64,000 nucleotides of DNA from Candidatus Eremiobacteraceae bacterium (GCA_035710745.1 DASTCX010000004.1:1-64000); one strand, 5' to 3'. Positions 1 through 9,536 are shown, numbered from the stretch's first letter. The notes: a model not told the origin generated them from the letters alone. Numbers and translations are program-made.

Positions 1-1
1 C

Positions 2-118
2 AAGATCCAATGGGTCAAATACCAGGCCCGCGGCTTCCGAAACGAAGCACGCTTTGCCCAGGCCATCTACTTCCATTGCGGCGGCCTCGACCTATCGCCG
101 AGCCACCAGAAAGCCTGA
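2..118 (+). pseudogene. C-terminal end of an ISL3-family transposase (cut by window edge)
   Basis: The first 39 codons are open from the window edge to a TGA at 116-118. They encode a tail with the pattern KIQWVKYQARGFRNEARF, which resembles the conserved C-terminus of ISL3/IS204/IS1001-type DDE transposases (family pattern K-I-K-x-x-K-R-x-A-x-G-F-R). The rest of the gene lies outside the window, so it may be intact or a relic. Directly after the stop come two copies of the dispersed GGTCGA hairpin, so any terminal inverted repeat of the element must lie within or beyond that cluster. I see no clear IS end. The family call rests on this short tail only. Confidence 0.6.
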
Positions 119-121
119 AGC

Positions 122-146
122 GCCGATTTATCTCGACCGCCACGGC
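122..146 (+). repeat. GGTCGA hairpin repeat, degenerate copy 1
   Basis: This copy keeps the right half of the repeat (loop TTTA, then TCTCGACCGCC and a CCGCGG-like arm), but its left arm is eroded. It lies four bases after the transposase stop and in the same orientation. Confidence 0.6.
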
Positions 147-165
147 CTTGCGTTCACACTTTGTA

Positions 166-188
166 GCGGTCGAGCTTCAGCTCGACCG
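166..188 (+). repeat. GGTCGA hairpin repeat, copy 2
   Basis: Inner palindrome GGTCGAGC-TTCA-GCTCGACC with a GTAG left flank. The orientation is plus, the same as the transposase remnant it follows. Confidence 0.85.
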
Positions 189-216
189 AAGACGACCTTG
201 AAGTTGGACGACGGCG

Positions 217-240
217 GCGGTCGACGTAAACGTCGACCGC
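217..240 (-). repeat. GGTCGA hairpin repeat, copy 3
   Basis: Perfect palindrome with inner stem ACGT and loop TAAA on the plus strand (TTTA on minus). It is one of two tandem copies downstream of the AI-2E permease stop and has the same orientation as that gene. Confidence 0.9.
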
Positions 241-260
241 TACCGTCGAGCGAGGCCGCG

Positions 261-284
261 GCGGTCGACGTAAACGTCGACCGC
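261..284 (-). repeat. GGTCGA hairpin repeat, copy 4
   Basis: This copy is identical in core to the one at 217-240 and carries the CCGCGG arm. It lies 18 bases beyond the stop codon of the minus-strand permease gene at 302. Confidence 0.9.
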
Positions 285-301
285 TATATCCTAATTTTTT
301 G

Positions 302-1393
302 TCACGTCTTAACGGTGGGATGTTGGCGGCCGGTGAGCCACGGGTGCAGCCAGACGCGCCACGCGACTTTGAATATCGCGGCGGCGGGGATGGCGAGGAC
401 GAGCCCCCAGAGGCCGAAGAGCTCGCCGCCGGCGAAGGCCGCGAAGATGATCGCCATCGGCGACACGCCGACGCTTTCAGCCATGACCTTCGGTACGAGC
501 ACGAGATCTGCGATCCGGGTGATGATGAAGATGACGAGCGCCGTACCGATGGCCATCGGCCACGACTGGAGCGCGCCGAGGATGACGCCGCAGAAAAGCG
601 CCACCATGATCCCGAGGTACGGCACCGCGTACATGACGCCGGTGATGACGCCGAGCAAGAGTGCGTAATCCGAACGGATGATGAGAAGCACGACAAACGT
701 CGCGACGCCCGTGAACGCGCACAACGCTGCTTGTGCGACAATGAAACCGCCGACGGCGTGCGAGACCTCGCGCGCGAATAGATGCGCGGTGTCCTGCGCG
801 CGCTCCGGGAACAAACTATAGAACGAGTCGCGTATCTCGTCGCTGTGCGACAGGAAGAAATAGGAGAGCACGACGCCCGTGATGCCGATGACGAGCATGT
901 TCGCGATGCCGAGCACGATGCTCCCCAATCCGGCGATCCCCGCGTTGAGCAGCGTCGCGATCTCGGTCGCGGCGCGCCCTTCGATGTCCTGGAATTGGGG
1001 CGGAAGCACTTTCGAGCCGATGTGCACGTCGATGTAGTGCTGCAGGGAGGTGAGCATATTCTGCGCACCGGTGACGTACGTGCCCCCGTTGCTGAAAAAC
1101 ACCTGCAGCTGATTCACCGTATCGGGGATGATGACGACGATCGCGACGACGACGACCGCGACGAGCACCGCGTACACGAGGCCGATAGCCACCGGACGCG
1201 GCATGCGCCGCACGAGCCGCCGCACGATCGGGTTGACGCCGTACGCGATGAGCGTCGCGACGATGAACACCTCGACCGTCCTCGGGATCAGCGTCAGGAA
1301 ATAGACGAGCGCCGCGAGCACGACGAGGATGATGACCGTGCGCCATGGCGACCGGCGCGGCTCGACGACCTCCGGCGCGCGCATCTCGTTCAT
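302..1393 (-). CDS. AI-2E family transporter (UPF0118 permease)
   Basis: A 363-residue polytopic membrane protein. Hydrophobic helices begin at about residues 18-60, a polar region follows at about 85-140, and several C-terminal helices end in a motif region with DLVLVPKVMAESVGVSP. That layout is typical of the AI-2E/PerM family (PF01594). Known members export small molecules or ions. The substrate cannot be read from sequence, and the AI-2E name is historical. The ATG overlaps the TGA of the upstream acetyltransferase gene (ATGA), so the two are translationally coupled. Two dispersed hairpins follow the stop codon. Confidence 0.85.
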   Translation of the reverse strand: MNEMRAPEVVEPRRSPWRTVIILVVLAALVYFLTLIPRTVEVFIVATLIAYGVNPIVRRLVRRMPRPVAIGLVYAVLVAVVVVAIVVIIPDTVNQLQVFFSNGGTYVTGAQNMLTSLQHYIDVHIGSKVLPPQFQDIEGRAATEIATLLNAGIAGLGSIVLGIANMLVIGITGVVLSYFFLSHSDEIRDSFYSLFPERAQDTAHLFAREVSHAVGGFIVAQAALCAFTGVATFVVLLIIRSDYALLLGVITGVMYAVPYLGIMVALFCGVILGALQSWPMAIGTALVIFIITRIADLVLVPKVMAESVGVSPMAIIFAAFAGGELFGLWGLVLAIPAAAIFKVAWRVWLHPWLTGRQHPTVKT

Positions 1394-1887
1394 GCGCTTG
1401 CCTCGACCAACTTCGTGAGGAGCAGGCGCTCTTCGACGAGGCCGGCGCGCGCGTAGAGCGAGCGCGCCGCGGCGTTGTCCGCGCTCACCATAAGGCTCAA
1501 GTGCGGCAGTTTGAGGCGTCCTGCCTCATGCTCCGCCGCCCTCAGAAGCGCGCGCCCGACGCCCGTGCGGCGCACAGGCTCCGCGACCGCCATGAACGCG
1601 ACGAACGCCTGATCGCTCTGCGTCACTTCATCTGGAACGTCTGTGAGCAGGATGAGGAAGCCGGCTCGTTCGCCGTCGACGGCGGCGATGAGATCGATCG
1701 TTCCGGGCCGCTCGCGGCAGAACATGAGGAGCCGGCGGAACGAGAGCGCTGCCGTGTCGGCGTTGACGTGCCGGATGCGTGAGACGCTCGTGGTCGCGCA
1801 CGACGAACCGAGCGCTGTGATGAACGCCTCGTCGTCAGGAGCGGCGCGCCGCACCTCGATGCTCACGCGAATTGCGTTCGTGAGCAT
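1390..1887 (-). CDS. GNAT family N-acetyltransferase
   Basis: A GNAT-fold acetyl-CoA-dependent acyltransferase of about 165 residues. The domain begins at IEVRRAAPDDEAF. The acetyl-CoA-binding loop reads VRRTGVGRALLRAAEHEA (Q/RxxGxG/A pattern), followed by a SADNAAARSLYARAGLV segment typical of motif B. The acceptor substrate is unknown. The start is uncertain: the 5' end overlaps the tail of the upstream GGDEF gene whichever ATG is chosen (1887, used here, or 1917), and neither has a strong ribosome-binding site. The stop overlaps the permease start. Confidence 0.8.
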   Translation of the reverse strand: MLTNAIRVSIEVRRAAPDDEAFITALGSSCATTSVSRIRHVNADTAALSFRRLLMFCRERPGTIDLIAAVDGERAGFLILLTDVPDEVTQSDQAFVAFMAVAEPVRRTGVGRALLRAAEHEAGRLKLPHLSLMVSADNAAARSLYARAGLVEERLLLTKLVEASA

Positions 1888-2956
1888 CGGCGGCTCGACC
1901 TTGATGTGCGGGAGCATCGCGCAGTGCGACGACGCGATCGCGTCCTGCCGCTTTCGCTTCGAGCAGACAGCGGTCTGCCGCCGCGACGCATTGCGCCGGC
2001 GTATGGATGTCGGCCGTCACCCACGCGATGCCGCACGAAACGGTCACGCCGATCTTCGAGCCGTCGAGCAGTTGGAGCGAGAGCTCGCCGACGGCTTGGC
2101 GGACGCGCTCGGCGATGTTCACCGCGTCATCACCGTCGCTGCCGGGCGCGATGACGGCGAACTCTTCGCCTCCCCAGCGAGTGACGACGTCGATGTCGCG
2201 AACAGAACCACTGATCGCGTCCGCGACGGCGCACAACATGCGGTCGCCGGACGGATGACCGTGGATGTCGTTGATCGATTTGAAGTGATCGAGATCGAAG
2301 AGCAGCACGCTCAACTTGTCGCCGAGACGGCGCGCCCGCTTCAGCTCGTCGGCAAGGCGGCGCTCGAAGTAGCGGCGGTTGAACGCGCCGGTCAATTCAT
2401 CGGTGACGCCCGCCGCGATGCTGTGCGCGAGCATCCGCGCGTTCGTCAAACCGCGGCCCGCCAGCGCCGAGAGCCGGATGAGTCGCCTGATCGCATCGCG
2501 GCTCAGCGGCGGGTGACCGTCGACCGCGACGACGATCGCGCCGAGGGCCGGCTCTTGGCGATCGCCTGGGATCGGGATGAGCAGGTAGCCGCCGAGCGAT
2601 GCGGCGTCGCCGGCGCGAAGGAGCCGCTCGATGTCGGCTGCGTGCGTGCGTACGGCCTCGGCTGCTTCGGGCTCCGCAAGCGACGCGACGCCGGCGAGCG
2701 CGATGGCGTTGCCGGCGCGGACGATGACGAAGCGGGGGCGTTGCCGCTGCTCGACGGCGACCGACGTGCAATCGAGCACGATACGCGCGATCTCGTCGCG
2801 GTCGAGCGTGGTGCACAGCCGCTCTGCCGCCGTCGAGAGGAACGACAACTCGGCGACTTTGGTCGCGAGATGCGCGTTCGTCGTCTCGAGCGCGGCGATG
2901 CGCGCGCGCAAGTCGAGTTCGTCCAGCTCCGATGGTGCGGACCGTTTTTTCGCCAT
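1835..2956 (-). CDS. Diguanylate cyclase with GAF-like sensor and GGEEF domain
   Basis: A protein of about 373 residues that should make cyclic di-GMP. A short coiled coil (about residues 16-40) precedes a GAF-like region (about 45-175) and a GGDEF domain. That domain has a DLDHFK metal-binding motif at about 222-227 and an active site GGEEF at about 263-267. An RDID motif at about 254-257, five residues before GGEEF, matches the inhibitory I-site, so product feedback is expected. It has no membrane segment and is therefore cytosolic. A GTG at 2959 lies directly before the ATG at 2956; the purine-rich AAGAAGGAA upstream suits the ATG better. The last 25 residues overlap the downstream acetyltransferase gene. 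Confidence 0.88.
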   Translation of the reverse strand: MAKKRSAPSELDELDLRARIAALETTNAHLATKVAELSFLSTAAERLCTTLDRDEIARIVLDCTSVAVEQRQRPRFVIVRAGNAIALAGVASLAEPEAAEAVRTHAADIERLLRAGDAASLGGYLLIPIPGDRQEPALGAIVVAVDGHPPLSRDAIRRLIRLSALAGRGLTNARMLAHSIAAGVTDELTGAFNRRYFERRLADELKRARRLGDKLSVLLFDLDHFKSINDIHGHPSGDRMLCAVADAISGSVRDIDVVTRWGGEEFAVIAPGSDGDDAVNIAERVRQAVGELSLQLLDGSKIGVTVSCGIAWVTADIHTPAQCVAAADRCLLEAKAAGRDRVVALRDAPAHQGRAADAHERNSREHRGAARRS

Positions 2957-3049
2957 CACTTCCTTCTTACCGCAGGATTACGCGGTAAACCGGGCGCGGC
3001 CATCTGTGACGACCGGCACGACGCATCCTCGAAGCGGATGGAGGAAGTT

Positions 3050-3874
3050 CTAGCGGACTGAAGCCGGCTCGCCTGCGTACCCGAGGCGCGTCGAGAGCTT
3101 CGCACCGCAGTCGATGAGCTCGGGTGTGACAGCGCCGACGTGCTCGTCGTTGAGGCGCGTCACGGGTCCAGACACGCTGAGCGAGGCGACGACCTGCCCC
3201 GAAGCGTCTCGCACGGGCACGGCGAGGCAGCGGACTCCCTCTTCTTGCTCCTCGTCGTCGAGCGCGAAGCCTCGCTCGCGTGTCTTCGCGAGCTCGTCGA
3301 GGAATTGTTTCGAGTCGGTGATCGTGTGCGGCGTACGAGCGGTGAGGCCGAAGCGGCGGAGGATGCCGGTGACGACGTCGGATGGTAGGTATGCGAGCAG
3401 CGCCTTGCCGCTTCCGGTAGAGTGCACCGGCAAGCGGTTGCCGACCTGAGTGAACATGCGCAAGATGCGCGACGATTGCGCCTGATCGATGTAGACCACT
3501 TCGCCGTCGTCGAGCACCGCGAGGTTCGCGCTTTCGCCGACGCGCTGGACGAGGCGCTGCAAGAACGGACGCGCTTCGAGCCGCAAACTGAACCGCTGCC
3601 GCATGTCGTGACCCATCTGCAGCGCGCGGAAGCCGAGCGAGTACTTGCGGTTGTGCTGGTTCTGCTTGACATAGCCGCGCTGGATGAGCGTGCCGAGAAG
3701 CCGGTGGACGGTCGCGAGCGGCAAGTTGACCGCCTGGCTGATCTCGACCAGCCCTACTTCAGTGCCGAATTCGACGAGCGATTCGAGGATGTCGAGCGTG
3801 CGCTCTACAGATTGTACGCCGGTCCGTTCCCGCCGGGAGCGGTCGCCCGTCACTTCGTCGACCGGAATATCCAT
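3050..3874 (-). CDS. IclR family transcriptional regulator
   Basis: A 274-residue regulator. The N-terminal winged helix-turn-helix (about 20-85) has a recognition-helix region LPLATVHRLLGTLIQRGYV at about 51-69. The C-terminal IclR effector domain contains LPVHSTGSGKALLAYLP and a CLAVPVRDASGQVVASLSVSGP segment. IclR proteins bind small organic acids or aromatic compounds and repress or activate nearby operons. No catabolic operon lies beside it, so the ligand is unknown. It is read from its own promoter at 3917-3946, which carries an inverted repeat and suggests autoregulation. Confidence 0.92.
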   Translation of the reverse strand: MDIPVDEVTGDRSRRERTGVQSVERTLDILESLVEFGTEVGLVEISQAVNLPLATVHRLLGTLIQRGYVKQNQHNRKYSLGFRALQMGHDMRQRFSLRLEARPFLQRLVQRVGESANLAVLDDGEVVYIDQAQSSRILRMFTQVGNRLPVHSTGSGKALLAYLPSDVVTGILRRFGLTARTPHTITDSKQFLDELAKTRERGFALDDEEQEEGVRCLAVPVRDASGQVVASLSVSGPVTRLNDEHVGAVTPELIDCGAKLSTRLGYAGEPASVR

Positions 3875-3916
3875 GCGGCCCGCTTCTTTCGCGGCATCTT
3901 TTTGGGATGTGGAAGC

Positions 3917-3946
3917 ATCCTAGCACTATTGACAAAAACCTGTCAA
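3917..3946 (-). promoter_or_regulatory. Promoter and candidate operator of the IclR gene
   Basis: On the minus strand there is a -35 TTGACA (3946-3941), an 18-base spacer and a -10 TAGGAT (3922-3917). A perfect inverted repeat TTGACA-N6-TGTCAA (3929-3946) covers the -35, where a repressor would block polymerase. Autoregulation is inference from this position. Confidence 0.6.
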
Positions 3947-3962
3947 GCCGTCAATGTCCCGA

Positions 3963-5126
3963 CTATTTCTCGGCCGCGGCCGCATATGCGATGCGCGCAT
4001 CGAGCGGTGGATGCGTGTAGAAATACCAGACGATGATCGGTGACGGGTGGACGACCGAGAGCCCTTCAGAGCCGAGGCGTGCGAACGCGCGAACGCCTGC
4101 ATGATCGATGTGGACGTGAGCGGCGGCGAACGCATCGGCGGCGTGCTCGATGTTGCGCGAGATGCCGTTGGCGACCGGTTGGGTCGCCAGCGCGAACGCG
4201 AGCAGCAGCCCGGCGAGCATCGGTATCGCCGCCGGATCGTCGATGCCGCGTGAAAGTCGGGGCGCGCCGCGGCGCGCGAGCGACGACCCGGCGAGCGCGA
4301 GAAACAGGATCGCGACAATCGAGCCGAGCCATCCGTAGAGCGATCCCCACCATATATGGTGCAGGACGTAGTGCCCCATCTCGTGGGCGACGACATAGAG
4401 CACTTCGTCCGGCTTGAGATCCTTCAATAGGTTGTCGCCCACTGCGATGCGCGCCGTCGGCCCGAGGCCCGCGACGTAGGCATTGCCTTCCGTCGTCTGC
4501 AGGCTCATGTCGTACTCGTAAACGGCCGACGCGCTGATGCCTTGCTGCGCTGCGAGATCGAGGATCGACTTCGTCAGCGGCGAGGGCGGCAGCGGCGTGT
4601 ACGTGTTGAAGAGCGGCGCGATGTATGCCGGGAAAACGGCGTTGCCGAGGACGATGAGCGGCGCCGCGACGGCGATCGCGACGAGCGGCCAGCGCGCTCC
4701 GAGCCTTCGGACGAGAGGTCCAAAAGGCAAACCGAGCGCAAAGACGACGACGAGCGTCACGGCCCCTGCGACCGCCCAGTCGTGAAACCACGTCGCCGGA
4801 GTCTCGAGGCTGAGACCATATCCGTGCAGGACGATGAACCCTGCATACCAATCGAGCGGCAGCATGACGACGGCGAAGCCGACGTAGACGATCGCGAGGA
4901 AAGCAGCTGTCGCGAGCAGCGGACGTTTGATGCGCGCCTCGAGCGCCGTTCGCAGACGCGCCGACAGCGCGCTGTAGTAGAAGCCGAATAGGAGGACGAG
5001 CTCGGCGGCGGCGCTTGCGAAGAAGATCTTCAGCTCGAGCGATGACAGCTGCGCCGCGAGCGCTTGGCGGGCGGGCGGATAGATCGAGTCGAGTATCTGC
5101 TGGACATCCGGCGCGAGCGGCGTCAT
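3963..5126 (-). CDS. M48 family zinc metallopeptidase (Ste24/CAAX-protease-like)
   Basis: A membrane-embedded metalloprotease of about 387 residues. Several hydrophobic helices precede the zinc motif HEMGH (in VVAHEMGHYVLHH, about residue 247), and a second ligand region NIEHAADAFAA supplies the distal acid. This is the layout of Ste24-type M48 peptidases, which act on membrane-associated substrates. The ORF stays open upstream to 5207, but that extension is only a translation of a dispersed hairpin repeat. I therefore chose the ATG at 5126, which begins MTPLAPDVQQ. Confidence 0.88.
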   Translation of the reverse strand: MTPLAPDVQQILDSIYPPARQALAAQLSSLELKIFFASAAAELVLLFGFYYSALSARLRTALEARIKRPLLATAAFLAIVYVGFAVVMLPLDWYAGFIVLHGYGLSLETPATWFHDWAVAGAVTLVVVFALGLPFGPLVRRLGARWPLVAIAVAAPLIVLGNAVFPAYIAPLFNTYTPLPPSPLTKSILDLAAQQGISASAVYEYDMSLQTTEGNAYVAGLGPTARIAVGDNLLKDLKPDEVLYVVAHEMGHYVLHHIWWGSLYGWLGSIVAILFLALAGSSLARRGAPRLSRGIDDPAAIPMLAGLLLAFALATQPVANGISRNIEHAADAFAAAHVHIDHAGVRAFARLGSEGLSVVHPSPIIVWYFYTHPPLDARIAYAAAAEK

Positions 5127-5177
5127 GCGTTGAGATGAGACAAGAACGAGCGCTCGACCTTTACTGATGAAAATGGA

Positions 5178-5201
5178 GCGGTCGACCTTATGGTCGACCG
5201 C
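5178..5201 (+). repeat. GGTCGA hairpin repeat, copy 5
   Basis: Variant inner stem: GGTCGACC-TTAT-GGTCGACC, with GGAGC left flank and CCGCC right flank. It lies upstream of the M48 start and is one of the few copies not oriented with the gene it follows. Confidence 0.85.
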
Positions 5202-5211
5202 CGCCACTTTT

Positions 5212-5253
5212 CGCCGAGCTTCGCTCGGCCGGTCGAGCTAAAGCTCGACCGCT
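5212..5253 (-). repeat. Two-hairpin repeat unit (type II), copy 6
   Basis: A second hairpin GCCGAGC-TTC-GCTCGGC (5212-5228) is joined directly to the main palindrome GGTCGAGC-TAAA-GCTCGACC (5231-5250). It lies 15 bases past the stop of the TonB-dependent receptor gene and is oriented with it. Confidence 0.88.
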
Positions 5254-5267
5254 ACATCGATCGTAGA

Positions 5268-8200
5268 TCAGATCTTGAACTGGAGGTCGAACGTCGCTTC
5301 GATCGGCAGTTTGACGCCGACGAAACCGGTGTTGTTGTTGTTGAGCCACATCGCGTACGGGTACGCGAGCTGGATCGGCCCGTTGTTGTGCGCGTTCGCG
5401 ACCGTGCCGCCCGTCGGCGTCAGGAAGCTCGACGGCAGCGTCGAGTACGCGCAGACGTTGGCGTAATCCCACGCGTAGCCTCGCTGGATGCACCGGTCGA
5501 TGATGTTCGACACGGTGAGCAACGCGTGCGTGCGCGGACCGACCTGATATCCGAGCGACATGTTGAGCGTGTAGCGCGAGGGCTGCTTGAAGTCGCCGAA
5601 ATTGTCGAACTTGCCCGTGTACGGGTCCGGGATCATGAGCGGGATGCTTCCGGCGAGCTGGTTCGGGAAGATCGTCGAGTGCTCGGTGCCCGTGATGTCA
5701 TCGTTCCACGACAACGGCGACCCGTAGACCGATCCGGAGCTGTAGATGAAGCTCGGTGTGATCGTCAGCGGGCCTTGCTTGTAGTTGACGAGCAACGTCG
5801 CCGTGTTCGGCACTTCATAGCCGTTGCCGGCTGCCCAGGGAACCGGGATGAGGTCGTACGGTGCGTACCAGGCGTTGCGATCGAGGAGCGGCTGCGCCTT
5901 CGCGCCGAGATACGGGCTCCCGGCCGTTTGATCGCCGAAGACGCCGCACGTCGACGTCGGGTTGCTCGACGGCGTCGCGCCGACGCAGCCGCCCGTGAAC
6001 GAGTTGTATAGCTGGATGTACGCGTTCATGTTGTCGATGACGTTGCGGCCGTTGGAGAAGTCGTTGTACTTGATCTGGCTGTGCGTGTACGTGTATGCGA
6101 GGCTCGCCGCCCAGCCGTCGCGCGAGAAGCTCCCCTTCTGGATCGCCAGCTCGACGCCGTCAGAAACCTGACGACCAGTATTGAATGAAGCGAAGAGGCC
6201 GGAGATCGCGTTGACGATCGTCTGCTGGACCTGGTCTTGCGTGCTCCGATAGAACGGTGTGACGCGCAAGCTCGCATCGCTCCCCGCGAAGCGGTGTTCC
6301 CAAGAAAGGTCGAAGTTCGTCGACCGATCCGGCCGCACGTCGTGGTTCGGCGTGAACTCGCCGTACGGCGCGAAGTTGATGCCGAGGAACGCCGGCAAGT
6401 TCTGTTCGACGACGTTCCACGACGCCTCTCGCGTGCTTGCCGGACGCGAGTAGATGCCGGCTGAGAATCGAAGAACGTTGTCCTGGTCGGCTTGGAACGA
6501 CACGCCGAAACGCGGCTGGAATTCGGTGTGCGAGAACGAGCTCGGATTCGTGTTGACCTCGTTCATGGCCGTCGTCAGCGGCCAGTCGGCCGAACACGTG
6601 TCGGTCGGCGAGTTCGTCTTCTGGAGCGGCTGGATGTAGCCGGGGCCGAAGCAGAACTCGTTGTTGTACGCGTGATACCAGAACGCGCGCGCGCCGTATA
6701 GCGACGGATTCGTCGTACTGTCGTTGAGATTGATCTTGTAGTTCTCGACGCGCGCGCCGACGTTGATCGTCACCCTATCCGTCGGTTTGATCGTGTCGTT
6801 CAAGCCGAGCGCGGTGAAGACCGGATTCACTTTGTTGAAGTTGGCGCGATAACCGCTCTCCGTGACGAGCCATTGACCGACCACGGGATTGACATCGAGT
6901 GTCAGCGGATCGTTGCACGGGACGACGAGGCATGGGCCGACAGACGTCCCCTGCACCTGATTGCCGAACTGGTCGATATACGGACCGCGATAGGTCGGCA
7001 GATGGTTCGGCGCGACGCAGAAAACCTGGACGCCGTTGTACGGGTCGAAACAATTCCCGTTCATGACGTCGCTCGTGATCGCCGGGTTGCTCTCGCCCGG
7101 GAAGCTGCCGGTCGTCGTGTAGCGCTGGATGCGCGTCGTCTCGTAGAGCGCCGACACGGTCAGCAAGTTCTTGTCGTTGAGCTGGGTCGAGTAATCCGCG
7201 ACGCCGCCGTATTGGTGCGACGGCAGCTCGTAGTCGGCGAGCTCGGCACCGTAGCAGCAGAAAAGCGCTTGCGACTCAGGGCCGTGGATGAACCAGTTCG
7301 AATAGTCGCCGAAGCCGAAGACGCGCAGGTACGAACTCGTCGAGAAATTGTGCTGGTACTGAAGCTTCATGATCGTGTCGGAGTTCGAGTTCGAGTCGCG
7401 CGTGAACGGCTGCACCGGCGCGCCGAACGCGTGCGGCGTGCTCGGGAACAGGTACTGGGTCACGTCGTTGAGGTTCGGCGCCTGCATCATCGGCCCGGTG
7501 TATACGAAGCCGTCGCCGAACGTCGTCGAGGCGCTGTTGTTCAGGAGGAACTGCGGTCCGCCGAGATCGTTCTGCGAGCTGTAGTAGTCGTTCCACAGGT
7601 AGCTCGTCATGTAGAGCAGTTGGACGTCGTCCGACGCCCCCACGCGTTGGTGGATGTTGACGACGTTCTCGTGGTCTTCCGTGTCGGCGATGCCGTATGC
7701 GTTGCCCGGCGTGAACACGTTCGAGCTATTGCCGAAGTACGTCGTATTGATCGGGTAGAAAAACCCTTGGTTGATGAAGCTCGCGCCGTTGAATTGGTCG
7801 ATATACCGATAGCCTTGACGGACATAAGCAGAGCCGATGTAGTACGAGAAGCGCTGGTCCGGCGTCGCTTCGCCGACCTCGTAGCTCACTTTGTTGTACT
7901 GCGTGGGTCCGCCGATGCCGAAGTCGAGCGTCTGGAAGCCGGGATTCGTTCCGCGCTTGATGACCTGATTGACGTAACCGGCAATGCCGGATGCGTCGGC
8001 GTTCGGCGACGTCCCGCCCGTGTAGACCTGGAGTTCTTGCTGCCCGAGGTTCGACAAGAACGTCTGCGGCGCGTTGTCGTACGTCCTGTTGACGGGGATG
8101 CCGTCGAACTCCCAACCGACCTGGTCGAGATCGCCGCCGCGGATGTAGATCGGCTGGTACCAGCCTTGCTGGCCCTGCACTGCGGACACGCCCGGCACCG

Positions 8201-8699
8201 AGGCCATCTGACCGTATGCGGTGTTCAGGTTGCCTGCGCCCGCGAGAGCAGAGGCGGCTTGTCCTTGCGCGCCGCTCACCGAGTAGACATTGCTCGTGAC
8301 GCCTGCGCGGACGAGTCCTCCGGCTCCCGTGACGGAGACGCGGCCGATAACGGCGGCGGTCTTTTTGAGGGCGATCGTCAGCGTCTGGTTTTGGTCGACG
8401 AGTACGTTGACCCCGGGAAGCGTCGTCGAGTCATACCCCGCTAGCGACGCCGTGACTGTGTACGTGTCGGGCGCGAGCGAGACAAACGCGTAGGATCCGG
8501 TCGCGTCGGTCGTCGTCGCCTCGGTTTGCGATGGCGACGTGATCGAGACCTTGACGCCTGCGATCGGCTGCTGCGTCGCGGAATCGACGACGTGCCCGCC
8601 GATAGCGCCGGTCGTACCGGCAAGTGCCGGTGCGCCGAGCGCCAGGGTCGCGCAAAGAGCTATCGCGAAAGCGGAAAGCCGCACTCGATATGCACGCAT
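5268..8699 (-). CDS. TonB-dependent outer-membrane receptor with carboxypeptidase-regulatory-like domain
   Basis: A 1,143-residue outer-membrane transporter. A signal peptide (residues 1 to about 27, ending ALA) is followed by a carboxypeptidase-regulatory-like beta domain (about 30-112, [20 protein letters not shown]). Next is a plug domain with the conserved region [20 protein letters not shown] (about 185-205), then a long beta-barrel. Such receptors import siderophores, vitamins or oligosaccharides using TonB energy. The ligand is not predictable here, and no TonB-ExbBD or ABC genes are adjacent. Its presence implies an outer membrane. It appears monocistronic. Confidence 0.9.
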   Translation of the reverse strand: MRAYRVRLSAFAIALCATLALGAPALAGTTGAIGGHVVDSATQQPIAGVKVSITSPSQTEATTTDATGSYAFVSLAPDTYTVTASLAGYDSTTLPGVNVLVDQNQTLTIALKKTAAVIGRVSVTGAGGLVRAGVTSNVYSVSGAQGQAASALAGAGNLNTAYGQMASVPGVSAVQGQQGWYQPIYIRGGDLDQVGWEFDGIPVNRTYDNAPQTFLSNLGQQELQVYTGGTSPNADASGIAGYVNQVIKRGTNPGFQTLDFGIGGPTQYNKVSYEVGEATPDQRFSYYIGSAYVRQGYRYIDQFNGASFINQGFFYPINTTYFGNSSNVFTPGNAYGIADTEDHENVVNIHQRVGASDDVQLLYMTSYLWNDYYSSQNDLGGPQFLLNNSASTTFGDGFVYTGPMMQAPNLNDVTQYLFPSTPHAFGAPVQPFTRDSNSNSDTIMKLQYQHNFSTSSYLRVFGFGDYSNWFIHGPESQALFCCYGAELADYELPSHQYGGVADYSTQLNDKNLLTVSALYETTRIQRYTTTGSFPGESNPAITSDVMNGNCFDPYNGVQVFCVAPNHLPTYRGPYIDQFGNQVQGTSVGPCLVVPCNDPLTLDVNPVVGQWLVTESGYRANFNKVNPVFTALGLNDTIKPTDRVTINVGARVENYKINLNDSTTNPSLYGARAFWYHAYNNEFCFGPGYIQPLQKTNSPTDTCSADWPLTTAMNEVNTNPSSFSHTEFQPRFGVSFQADQDNVLRFSAGIYSRPASTREASWNVVEQNLPAFLGINFAPYGEFTPNHDVRPDRSTNFDLSWEHRFAGSDASLRVTPFYRSTQDQVQQTIVNAISGLFASFNTGRQVSDGVELAIQKGSFSRDGWAASLAYTYTHSQIKYNDFSNGRNVIDNMNAYIQLYNSFTGGCVGATPSSNPTSTCGVFGDQTAGSPYLGAKAQPLLDRNAWYAPYDLIPVPWAAGNGYEVPNTATLLVNYKQGPLTITPSFIYSSGSVYGSPLSWNDDITGTEHSTIFPNQLAGSIPLMIPDPYTGKFDNFGDFKQPSRYTLNMSLGYQVGPRTHALLTVSNIIDRCIQRGYAWDYANVCAYSTLPSSFLTPTGGTVANAHNNGPIQLAYPYAMWLNNNNTGFVGVKLPIEATFDLQFKI

Positions 8700-8813
8700 G
8701 ACGAACTCCCCTTCTACCGTGACGGACGACGGAATACGTCGGCGCCCGTTGAATGCGTGGGACGTTCTTGTTCGAACGGTATTGTCCTACGGCAGTATCA
8801 TTGGAGGCCGGCG

Positions 8814-9227
8814 ATGATCGCGCACACCGAATACGTCACCTTCAACACGAAAAACCGCTACGAGATCATCGACATCACCGACCGCGTCGAGAAAGTCCGT
8901 GCGAGCGCCGGGTTGCGTGACGGTTTCGTGCTCGTCAGCGCGATGCACATCACCGCGAGCGTCTTCGTCAACGATCACGAAGCCGGCCTCTGGCACGACA
9001 TCATGGCGTGGCTCGAGAAGCTCGCGCCGCACGGCCTCGACTATCGGCATCATCAGACAGGCGAGGACAACGCTGATGCGCACCTCAAGCGGATGCTCCT
9101 CGGCCATCAAGTGCTCGTGCCGGTCACCGACGGCAAGCTCGATCTAGGGCCGTGGGAGCGCGTCCACTACGGCGAATTCGACGGCAAACGGCCGAAGCGC
9201 GTCCTCTTCAAGGCGCTAGGGGAGTGA
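8814..9227 (+). CDS. YjbQ/UPF0047 family protein (secondary thiamine-phosphate synthase)
   Basis: A 137-residue protein with the family hallmarks: an early [17 protein letters not shown] strand region, a central ASVFVNDHE segment, the histidine-rich stretch [16 protein letters not shown], and a C-terminal [16 protein letters not shown]. Family members have weak thiamine-phosphate synthase activity; their true role is debated. The start at 8814 is fixed by a GGAGG at 8803-8807. A longer upstream reading frame overlaps the receptor gene region on the other strand and is not credible. Confidence 0.9.
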   Translation: MIAHTEYVTFNTKNRYEIIDITDRVEKVRASAGLRDGFVLVSAMHITASVFVNDHEAGLWHDIMAWLEKLAPHGLDYRHHQTGEDNADAHLKRMLLGHQVLVPVTDGKLDLGPWERVHYGEFDGKRPKRVLFKALGE

Positions 9228-9263
9228 ATCCGAGATGATTGTGAGCGGCTTCGCCGTGCGAGC

Positions 9264-9518
9264 TTAGCCGGCTGGTACGATCGAGACGACGCTATCCGGA
9301 TCGAAGGTCGTGCAGTTCACCCAATCGCCCGTGGCGCTTTTCGCCTTGCAGATCTGCCACGCCGATCCCGACTTGACGATGACGCCCGTAAGCGTCGTGC
9401 CATCGCTCATCTGCATCTTGCACGCACGCATCGAAGCAGCATATTCGACGACCGTCGCATCACCACCGTTAGACAAGGGCAACCTCCCGCTAAGTTCGGA
9501 TCGAGGCGCGACGTTCAA
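9264..9518 (-). CDS. Small hypothetical protein
   Basis: An 84-residue ORF that I do not recognise. It has two cysteines in a beta-rich middle (MQMSDGTTLTGVIVKSGSAW and a WVNCTTF segment) and no signal peptide or membrane helix. Base composition is less GC-biased than the neighbours. It lies between yjbQ and a GGDEF gene, both of which end facing or near it. It could be a real small protein or chance; I see no strong ribosome-binding site. Confidence 0.4.
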   Translation of the reverse strand: MNVAPRSELSGRLPLSNGGDATVVEYAASMRACKMQMSDGTTLTGVIVKSGSAWQICKAKSATGDWVNCTTFDPDSVVSIVPAG

Positions 9519-9536
9519 CCGAGCTTCGCGCGAGCC

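Noticed and set aside
6873-8444. Long plus-strand ORF (523 codons) within the TonB receptor gene
   Set aside because: It is a mirror frame of a high-GC gene with clear homology on the other strand; its translation is Arg/Val/Asp-rich and has no domain.
8700-8813. Divergent promoters for the TonB receptor and yjbQ
   Set aside because: Some TTG and TAT-like hexamers exist, but none has both good matches and correct spacing.
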